Assembly (NCBI RefSeq): GCF_033807715.1
Contig: NC_084590.1
Location: 36,111,505 to 36,175,504, forward strand
DNA: 64,000 bases
Origin: Cololabis saira
Lineage: Eukaryota; Chordata; Actinopteri; Beloniformes; Belonidae
Direction: 5' to 3'
Shown in pieces: positions 55,691 to 64,000 of this stretch. Both the position numbers and the translations under genes were made by a program. Position 1 is the first letter of the stretch; every line of letters begins with the position of its first letter. The notes under the pieces were generated by a model. It searched no databases and was not told the DNA's origin. It saw only the letters and a program-made list of their open reading frames with translations.

Positions 55691-57540
55691 AGGAGGGAGG
55701 CACTTCAAGTGGGGTCACCTGGGGCGCCACACTGAGTTGGATGTGCCAGAATTGTCTCCAGCTAAATGCAGAAAAGACAGAGGTGATCATTTTTGGCCCT
55801 AAAAATGAAAGGGAAAAGATCAGCGCTCACCTTGGCTCCATGTCATTGACAGCTACAAATCAAGCCAGAAATCTTGGAGTATTATCGACTCAGACCTGAA
55901 CTTCAACAGCCATCTAAAGTTTATCACTAAATCTGCCTATTACCACCTAAAAAACATTGCTAGCATTAAGGGGATTCTGTCTAAACAAGACATAGAAAAA
56001 CGTATTCATGCATTCATTTTCAGTAGGTTGGATTATTGCAATGGCATCTTTACAGGCCTTAACAAGAAATCTATCAGGCAGCTGCAGCTGATCCAGAACG
56101 CGGCCGCCAGAGTCCTTACAAACACCAGGAAACTGGACCATATTACACCGGTCATGAAATCACTACACTGTGATTGCCATGTGAGTCAAAGGATAGAGTT
56201 TAAAATCTTACTGCTGGTCTACAAAGCACTAAATGGTCTTGGACCAAAATACATGGTTGATCTGTTAGTTCCTATGAAGCTCCCAGACCCCTGAGGTTCA
56301 TCTGGATCTGGTTTGTTGTGGTTCCCAAGAACAAGAACCAAGCAAGGTGAGGCAGCGTTCAGTTATTCTGCTCCTCACCGGTGGAACAAACTTCCTGTAG
56401 ACCTAAGGTCTGCTCCAGCTGTCAGATCCTTTAAATCAGGCCTAAAAACATCACTGTTTACTGAAGCGCAGTACTGGAGTTGAGGGGGGATGAGGGGGGA
56501 TGGCATCCCCCCTGAAATAAAAACGGTCAAAATCATCCCCCCTGTAAAACTTCCATCCCCCCTTTCCATCCCTTATGTCATTTCATCATTGAATGTGGTT
56601 TTACTGCTATTTCAACATTTAGAGTCATCACCAGAAAAATAACACCAGAAAAATAACTTATTTGACAATTTTCACCAGTTTAAAGTAAATTTTCACTTGA
56701 AATAAGTAGAAAAATCTGCCAGTGGGACAAGATTTATCTTCTCATTACAAGCAAAAGAAATCTCTTTCCACTGGCAGATTTTTCTACTTATTTTAAGTGA
56801 AGATACTTGAAACAGGTGAAAAATGTTGTTTTTTCCAGTGATGAGTCTTGTTTTAAGTGTAATGGGATTTTTTTTTTACTAAAATGAGACATTTTAACTA
56901 GAAATAAGACAAATATTCTTGTTAAGATTTTGAGTTTTTGCAGTGATCCATTTTACTTATACTGTGAAGGACAGAGGCATATTGATAAGTTCAGAAAACT
57001 GTTTTTTTTTTTGTGTGTTTTGATGTATTTGATGTAAGCCCAGTGGATATTTAAAGCTTACAGAAGGCTGCATTTAACTGCTGCTATGTCATTCCTGCAG
57101 TATTTCTGCAGGTGTTTTGGTCAGTGCTATTATTTGTAATATATTATATTATTTGTAATCAGCACAAATTATCTGTCCCCATATGAGGAAATCCACCATC
57201 CCCCCTGATTTTTTTTACAACTCGAGTACTGCTGAAGTGTACTCTTAAATGAAATACATTACTTACCTGCTGTAGCCTACTCTACTGCCCTTATTTTTAA
57301 CAACTTGTGCTTTTTATTATTTTACCTCTTTTCTTATTTTATTTCATTTATTTGTTATTTAAGCGTACTCTTAAATCAGCAACTTGTGCTTTTTATTATT
57401 TTACCTTCTTTTCTCATAATTTTATTTCATTTTATTTATTATTTACTGTCTAATTATGTCTTGCCGCTTTTAGTGTGGATGTAAAGCACTTTGAATTACC
57501 TTGTGTTGAATTGCGCTATATAAATAAACTTGCCTTGCCT
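55691..57540 (+). mobile_element. L2-clade LINE 3' portion, interrupted by a hAT element
   Basis: The + strand encodes LINE blocks: QLNAEKTEVIIFGPK-like, then LDYCNGIFTGLNKKSIRQLQ, LIQNAAARVLTNTRKLDHIT and FKILLLVYKALNGLGPKY, broken by frameshifts. The 3' tail GTAAAGCACTTTGAATTACC, then GCGCTATATAAATAAACTTG and CCTTGCC repeats, ends at about 57540. A 763-bp hAT element (56469-57231) splits it. The LINE ends about 310 bp upstream of the srsf1 start codon. Confidence 0.85.
56461..57239. mobile_element. hAT element nested in the L2 LINE
   Basis: Element 56469-57231 starts CAGTACTGGAGTTG and ends CAACTCGAGTACTG (one mismatch). The flanking 8-bp repeats CTGAAGCG and CTGAAGTG differ at one base. 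The interior has GGGGGGATG/CATCCCCCC inverted stretches. It is younger than the LINE. Confidence 0.8.
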
Positions 57541-57852
57541 TACTCCGGGTCTGACCTGCTCGTATCGGGGCGGACTATTTTTCGAGGCGGATGTGTCGGC
57601 GCCGCAGCGCTGTTTCCGGTGCTCATGGGCGAAGAGGCCGCTACACCGTGAAGACGAGCGTGCAGACGGAGTCTAGCCCACACTTTTATCTCTTCACTTC
57701 ATAAACTCACACGTTGTTGTTGTTTTTTTTAAACCCGCTCCATTTCGATTGCTTTTTCTTTTTTACGTCCAATTATTCGCAGTCGCTGAGTGATTATCCC
57801 CGTGTTCCGCCACCACGGCTCCCCCCCGCCCGTGAGCCCGTGAGCAGCAGCC
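57541..57852 (+). promoter_or_regulatory. srsf1: srsf1 CpG-rich promoter and 5' UTR
   Basis: GC-rich sequence (TCGGGGCGGACTATTTTTCG, GGCGCCGCAGCGC) with no transposon runs directly into the start codon. It is bounded on the left by the L2 3' end. Confidence 0.6.
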
Positions 57853-60800
57853 ATGTCGGGAGTAGTGCGAGGCCCCGCCGGGAACAACGACTGCAGGATT
57901 TACGTGGGGAATCTCCCCCCGGACATCCGCACCAAAGACGTGGAGGACGTATTCTACAAGTACGGGACAATTAGAGATATCGACCTGAAGAACAGGAGAG
58001 GGGGGCCGCCTTTCGCCTTCATCGAGTTTGAAGACCCCAGGTAAGGAGCCGTGCAGCCCCACGGTCCGCGTTACACCGACACAGAGCCTACGGCGTAGGC
58101 TACGCCGTAGGCTCTGCGTCGGTGTGACGCGGAACCATAAATCAGCCTTTATGAGCCGACCCCATCGTGCTGCCGGGGATCAGACTATCACCTGGACGGT
58201 GATATGGGATCAGACTATCACCTGGACGGCATTGTTCTCACACAGAAACGTGCTGCTTCCTCCTCACTTCACTCCCTTGCTCCTTGAACGTCGTGCAGCC
58301 TTCATATAATTCTTGTTTAGTTAAACATAGCTGTTTTTCTTTTTTTAATCTGTTTGTGGATGTTTATCAAAACATATCCTAATTTGCTACAAACACTGTC
58401 ATGTGGAGGAACAACATCAACCCGTTTCTCACACTGGGATGTATTTTGCTTAGTAACAAGATGGAAAAGTGTCTGTGAAGTTTACATTTGTTTTAAAACA
58501 ATGCAGTTTGAATTATTTGTACTGTGTCTGCAAGGTGAATTAGCAGAGTTTACAAAGCGAGTTGCATGGCTGCTATCTGCATGTGTATATGAAGTAGCCT
58601 ATAGTACATTTTTCTTTTAATATTTGTTCTTTTGTATTGCACCAATAACTACAACAAATCCCTTGTGTGTTAAACTACTTGGCAATAAACTTCTTTCTGA
58701 TTCGGATGTAAGATTTGAATTGTCAGACTATCATCATAGATACATACAGGACTGTCTCAGAAAATTTGAATATTGTGATAAAGTCCTTTATTTTCTGTAA
58801 TGCAAAAATGTCATACATTCTGGATTCATTACAAATCAACTGAAATATTTCAAGCCTTTTATTATTTTAATATTGCCGATCATGGCTTACAGCTTAAGAA
58901 AACTCAAATATCCTATCTCAAAAAATTTGAATATTCTGGGAATCTTAAACTGTAAGCCATAATCAGGAATATTAAAATAATAAAAGACTTGCAATATTTC
59001 GGTTGATTTGTAATGAATCCAGAATGTAATACTTTTTTGTTTTTTTAATTGCATTACAGAAAATAAAGAACTTTATCACAATATTCTAATTTTCTGAGAG
59101 TCCTGTATACCACCAATTGTTAAGTTTGGTCATTTATCTTAGGACAAGAGGAATAAGCACTTGACTGTTGAAGTAGCATGTTTCTTATCTCTGCTGGTTT
59201 CAGTAATCTCAAATACATGCGTTGCAGTTAATACTTGAAACTATTCAAGTATCACTTTGAATGCTGCTGCAAAAAGAGACAATTCTCCTTTCTATTGGCT
59301 GTGTTGTACACTTGGTTGTAAACCATCCTAAGTGAGGAAGAACTCAACCAAATCCTGTACATCATATGTGTTGTATTTGTTTATGTGTTTGTTCCCCACC
59401 CAAACAAAAACCAAACAGGGATGCTGATGATGCGGTCTATGGACGTGATGGCTACGACTATGATGGCTACAGGCTGCGTGTGGAGTTTCCTCGGAGCGGT
59501 CGAGGCTCCAGAGGCGGTTTTGGAGGGATCGGTGGAGCACCCAGGGGGAGATACGGCCCACCGTCCAGACGCTCCGAGTACAGGGTTGTTGTGTCAGGTA
59601 AACTAACAACGGGCTTGTTAGTCATTAAGTTGGCATCCAAAGTTAATATTTTAGAAATGCTGTGTCCTGCTGCCTTCTGGATTGTTTTACTTGTGCAAGA
59701 ATGCAGATTTAGTTACTTATTTTCGTAACAAAGGTAAATGTTTTTGGATAAGTGTCTTTAGGACAGTGTTCCACAAAAATGTACAGAATCATACGTTTAT
59801 TTCATTTCAGAGACTAAAATAACTTTATTTATAATGCATTGAATTGATCTTCGTGCCGATTGTTAGTATAATCAGTTACCACTGCTTTCCATTGTAAGAT
59901 CACAAATATCAAACAAAATGATTCATTCATATTCTATACATTTCTTGCAGATTTAGTTGTTTAAAGATCTGCCAACACTGTCCTTTATTGCTTCTTTCTC
60001 AGAATTAAAATCAGCTGGTAAAAGGTGGTATGGCTGCTTGCTGTGAGCTCTATTTTTTATTTTTTTTCTTGTCAGCTTTTCTAAGCTTCATAACAAAGGG
60101 CTCTATATACACCTTGTCTCTGGATATTCTGTACTCTTCACATCATAAAACTTGACATCAAAGACATGCTACTTCATTGTCATGATGTGGTTACTGTTCA
60201 AAAATCATGATTAAAAAAAAACCTCATTTGTAAAATATAAAGACAAACCATCACCAATTATGCATGCAATTAAAAAGCAGGGAGAAAAGTGTGTTGTGGA
60301 TTCATGGTCCTTAGGTTTATTGCATGTCCCCCTGAAGAAGCTGGGGAGAAAAAAAACATCTTTGGTGGTAGCTATAATTGTGGTGGCTCTGGCTATATTC
60401 CAACGACCAGCCACATTATTCATTATTCATACAATTTTTGATTTGGTTAAGATTTGAATTGGTGGCTCACATTCAAAACCACAGGTTATTACCGCACGTT
60501 TGTGAGTACATGATGCACCAGAATCTGGCATGTGTCATTTGTATCAATTACAGAAAAAATCATATTGGTGGGAGCATACTGAAGCAGTAGATTAATGCGG
60601 GATAGTTATTGGTGGCTTTTTGCCAGCAACTATCACTTCTCTCCACTATTGCTGTTTGTTTTTGTTTTTTATTTATTTATTTTTTGTATTTACTCACTCC
60701 CAGCAAAGCCTACTAAAGATGCTCAAAAATAAGTCATTACTGAAGAGAAAAATGAATGTGACCAAGAAGAGACCAAACATAAGGAATTTTCCAACCGTTG

Positions 60801-61640
60801 TGTAAAACTCGTAACCTCAGCCATCTATAAACACAAAAAGCTAAAAAAAAATCCTTTGTGCTCTTTTAAAGGATCTGTCCAATCGTGACATCCACTTGTA
60901 TGGTCTCATTTATATATAAAAAAAAAAGACTCTTATATGCACCTAATGGTCCCAAAAATACGGTAATGTAGAATCTGTAAATCTTTCATCTAAAGTTTGG
61001 TGACACAAATTAGAATTTGTCGTTCTTAAAGTGACAAAGTCAAAAACCTGCTTAAAGAGTTGCTGTGTTAACCAACACAACATTTTCTTTCTTTCCAGGT
61101 CTCCCCCAGAGCGGCAGCTGGCAGGACCTGAAGGACCACATGCGGGAGGCTGGCGATGTGTGTTACGCTGATGTTTACAGAGATGGAACCGGAGTTGTAG
61201 AATTTGTACGGAAAGAGGACATGACCTATGCTGTTCGAAAACTGGACAACACCAAATTCCGCTCACATGAGGTATGTGTACTGATTTAATTGACGTGGAT
61301 AATGTTTCTTTGGTGTATCGAGGTGAGTATTTAAAGAAATGTCAGATGTTTTTAACACTACCCAGCCCAAATGTCCATCTGTAATTTCCAACAGAGGCAG
61401 GAATGTTGTCTTTTCAATGTCAAGTTCTCTTGTGTCTGCCAGGGAGAGACTGCTTACATTCGTGTGAAATTAGACGGTCCCCGCAGCCCAAGTTACGGAA
61501 GATCGCGCTCCCGCAGCCGTGGTAGCCGGAGCAGGAGCCGGAGTCGCAGCGCCAGCCGCAGTCGCAGCAATTCCCGTGGTCGTGGCAGAGGATCTCCCCG
61601 CTACTCTCCTCGTCACAGCCGCTCTCGTTCCCGTTCCTAA
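57853..61640 (+). CDS. srsf1: Serine/arginine-rich splicing factor 1, 4 exons
   Basis: Exons joined in frame: 57853-58040, 59419-59597, 61099-61271, 61443-61640 (738 nt, 245 aa; human 248). The protein begins [23 protein letters not shown]1 (about residues 16-90) carries RNP2 IYVGNL and RNP1-like PPFAFIEF. A glycine-rich hinge ([17 protein letters not shown]) follows, then the pseudo-RRM with the signature SWQDLKDHM (about 120-195). The C-terminal RS domain ends HSRSRSRS. It is a nuclear, shuttling factor that binds exonic enhancers and recruits spliceosome parts. The family autoregulates through alternative splicing of its own 3' UTR (known in mammals, not shown here). Teleost a/b paralogue unresolved. 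Intron 1 carries two palindromic MITEs. Confidence 0.97.
58064..58152. mobile_element. Foldback MITE, copy 3 (internally and 5'-deleted)
   Basis: CCGCGTTACACCGACACAGA and its inverse meet at the palindrome CTACGGCGTAGGCTACGCCG. The right end CGGAACCATAAATCAGCC is intact, but the left GGCTGATTTATGG end is missing. It starts about 24 bp after the srsf1 exon 1 donor. Confidence 0.8.
58745..59107. mobile_element. Palindromic Tc1-like MITE
   Basis: Element 58747-59105 (359 bp) begins CAGGACTGTCTCAGAAAATT and ends with the inverse TTTTCTGAGAGTCCTG, flanked by TA. The inverse complementarity extends deep into the element (TTGTGATAAAGTCCTTTATT against AATAAAGAACTTTATCACAA). It lies in srsf1 intron 1. 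Confidence 0.85.
59598..61098. other. srsf1: srsf1 intron 2
   Basis: A 1.5-kb intron without a recognisable bounded transposon. Short open frames only. Confidence 0.5.
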
Positions 61641-62998
61641 ATCTTACTACCGTTGATGTTTTGCCCTTTTGGTGTATTCCCTCCTGTTTTTACCTCTTAT
61701 GAGTTTCTCCAGATGTCAGCTACTTTTTTTTTCCTTTTTTTTCTTCCTATGTCCCGATGTCCTTGTGGATAATCTTGGTATGTAGTACCCCCCCTGTCCC
61801 CTCCCAGCTTCCCCCCTCCTTCTCCAACTGCTTTGACCTTTTGTTTTATCCCTTTTGTCCCTTCTATCCCTCCGTCATGGGTTTTTTTTTTTTTGTTCTG
61901 CAATATTATAAATTGTGCTGTGTTGAACTTCAAAAATGTTGAGCTGTTTTATAAATGACACTCAATGTTTTTGCAAGTATTGAAAATTGAAAAGGTTTTT
62001 TATTTTTATTTTTTAGTAGCTTCTCTTTGGATATATCGGGTGGGCTGGTTTTGCTGGGAAGCCCAATGTTTAACTGTATTTTACCCTTGTGTCTTCCTTT
62101 AGACATCTGAGGAGAAGGATTAAAGTGATTTGGAATAAAACCATTGTGGAGCACATTTCATTTGTATGGTCAGGATAGGACATCTAGGAGGAATGAGGTC
62201 GAGGCAATGGTATGCTTCATATTCCATCAATTGGATATTTAGATAGGTTGCTATGTCATGCATGTCATTTACCAAAGCCACAAGTGCTGTACTTTTGTTA
62301 TATGGACAGTCTTTTAACATGCTGTCACGGCATGTGACAGAATTATCGATCCTAAGTCAAGTTCTGTGATACAAGTGTAACGCCTTTGCTGTCGATGTAA
62401 AATCAGAATCACTTTGTTGTGAAAACCCCCACTTTAATGTCCTCTATGGTAAAAATGTCTTTTTTATGTAGGGGAGTGTTAGTTTTTGTGCTCAGTGGCT
62501 TTTTTTTTTTTCTCTAATTCCTTGATCTGACATAAGTACTCAACGTGGAAAAAATTAGGCCCAAGAATCTTGACATTTTATTCTAACAGTCTGCCTCTGA
62601 TTTTCTTCCTGGTATTTCAAGGTTTTGATTGGAGGAGTGGATCCCAATCCTTGGAGCTGGATGGGTGGATCGATTAGGGAAGGGATAGGCAAGGATGGAT
62701 GCTCGGAACGGGAGCACATTTCGAGGATTCAAATGAGTTGATTACAGAACTAATTAACAGAAGTCCCAGAGCAACTTTTTTTTTTTTCTCCATTATAGGC
62801 CCCCCCGCCTATATTTTTAAAGTTTTTCAGTGATAATGGCTTTATTGTACGAGAAAACGAAACAGACGACCAGGAAGTTGGATCAAAGGATGGAGTCGTA
62901 GATGCCTGGTAGGAGGGAAGTTGGGAGGGGGTTTAATCTGGGAGTAGTTTTGACTTATTGTGTTGAATTTCTCTCTTTCTCTTAGCATTTTCAATAAA
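61641..62998 (+). terminator. srsf1: srsf1 long 3' UTR with two poly(A) signals
   Basis: AATAAA occurs at 62134-62139 and 62993-62998, suggesting two 3' ends about 0.5 and 1.35 kb after the stop. The stretch 62140-62410 is non-repetitive, unlike most non-coding DNA here. Confidence 0.6.
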
Positions 62999-63299
62999 AG
63001 ACTTAAAAACAAAGGACACTTCAGTTTGTTTTCTTTTATTTCTACCACAAACCCAACTATGACTCCAACCCTGTTAATGTATTTTCTGACAAAGTTGCCA
63101 AAAAGCATTTAAGAGAGCTCCAAATAAGTCAAACTGGATCCATGTCGCAGCTTTACCTATATTAGGAAACGACCACCGTGTGTGTTCAGTTTAGGAAGCG
63201 GCTCGTCCGTCATGACTTTATTTATTTATTAGAAACCTGCCTGGTTGCGTGTGCTGTGAGTGATGCATTGTGGGAGGAAATAAGATGCCGGCAGACAGC

Positions 63300-63534
63300 A
63301 GCTGGAGGAAAACGCTCCCGACACACGCGGATGCTGCGCTGCAGCCAATCAGAGGCCGCGGCGTGAGCAGGGGGCGGGGCCAGCGCAGCAGCACAGGCTC
63401 CAGCCTACCTACATACTTACTGTGTAAATCTTTTAAAAGCAATTAGCCGCAACATCCACTAAACCTTCCCACTTAGTGGGCAACATCCACATTTTTTGAA
63501 AAGGGGTCGTTTCCCAGGCGGCGTGAGAAAAAGG
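63300..63534 (+). promoter_or_regulatory. Probable promoter and first exon of the next gene
   Basis: A CCAAT box in GCAGCCAATCAGAGG (about 63341) and a GC box GGGGGCGGGGCC (about 63369) lie in CpG-rich sequence. A strong donor (AAGG then gtaagt, gt at 63535) follows. The gene it serves lies beyond the window and is not identified. Confidence 0.5.
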
Positions 63535-63976
63535 GTAAGTTGAAGATATCTTCTGGATAAGATTGATTTACACGGTTTTGTCATATTCGGTTTCGAGTTA
63601 CTATTATGTATATGATGGGTATTTCACTGTCCGCTTTAATGCAATTCGACCCGTGAAACGTGGATTTCATTGGTCCGCGTTGACGTTACTGTTTTCCGAG
63701 GATACAACTAGATGCAGTTTTCTCTCACTCTTTAGATTCGGATGCTTTTCTCCTATAGGGATTTTGCTAAGTAATATAACTCCACCTGTATCAAGTTTCG
63801 CAGCCAATGCATGCAGTGCTAAAGTCATGGTCTTGTGGTAAAAAACATGAGCAGAAAGAGGAGAGCACAAGTTCTGAATGTGCATTTTTTTGCATGCACC
63901 AGGACGACAGACACACTGTGGCGACGAGCTTAATTTTCTAGGTGTGATTGAGGAATTGCGTTGATTCATTTTGGCC

Positions 63977-64000
63977 TTAAGGCTGATTTATGGTTCCGCG
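63977..64000. mobile_element. Foldback MITE, copy 4 (cut by the window end)
   Basis: TTAAGGCTGATTTATGGTTC then CGCG matches the left end of copies 1 and 2, preceded by the TTA target site. Confidence 0.75.

Overview
This is a eukaryotic nuclear window, almost certainly from a teleost fish. The evidence is five multi-exon protein genes of vertebrate type with GT-AG introns, and a dense load of fish-type transposons: a Rex3/RTE LINE, L2-like LINEs, tRNA-derived SINEs, hAT elements, TTAA-flanked (piggyBac-like) elements, Tc1-like elements and foldback MITEs. No operons, CRISPR arrays, rRNA genes or prokaryotic systems are present. All five genes lie on the + strand, and I could join every coding exon in frame.

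Layout: (1) 167-3945, glod4, 9 exons, 298 aa. (2) 6355-33800, bltp2 (KIAA0100/Hobbit), a giant bridge-like lipid transfer protein, 39 coding exons, 2242 aa, poly(A) signal at 34786. (3) 35107-43627, rskr (SgK494-like AGC kinase), 12 exons, 425 aa, catalytic residues intact. (4) 46745-54002, aldoc (fructose-bisphosphate aldolase C), one non-coding and 8 coding exons, 363 aa. (5) 57853-61640, srsf1 (SR splicing factor), 4 exons, 245 aa. At the right edge, 63300-63534 looks like the CpG-rich promoter and first non-coding exon of a further gene.

Between and inside the genes, nearly all extra length is mobile DNA. The best-defined insertions have both ends and target-site duplications visible: hAT elements at 983-1717, 7632-8562, 39934-41156, 51649-53256 and 56469-57231; TTAA-flanked elements at 16355-17170, 17926-18385 and 21896-22149; a Rex3 copy at 22454-23636; and a 132-bp foldback MITE family (5883, 16597, a deleted copy at 58064, and one cut by the window end). 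Simple repeats include a perfect GGAA array of about 1 kb inside a hAT element in an rskr intron, a 39-bp minisatellite just upstream of bltp2, and a TA array in an aldoc intron.

The genes do not form one pathway. bltp2-rskr-aldoc is, from general knowledge, a conserved vertebrate neighbourhood (human 17q11.2). glod4 and srsf1 come from other parts of human chromosome 17. I found no convincing new biological system. The most notable items are the GGAA expansion, a hAT element with a duplicated 5' end, a twin-primed LINE inversion, two GC-AG introns and one readable 81-nt intron in bltp2, and a hairpin MITE about 24 bp past the first srsf1 splice donor.
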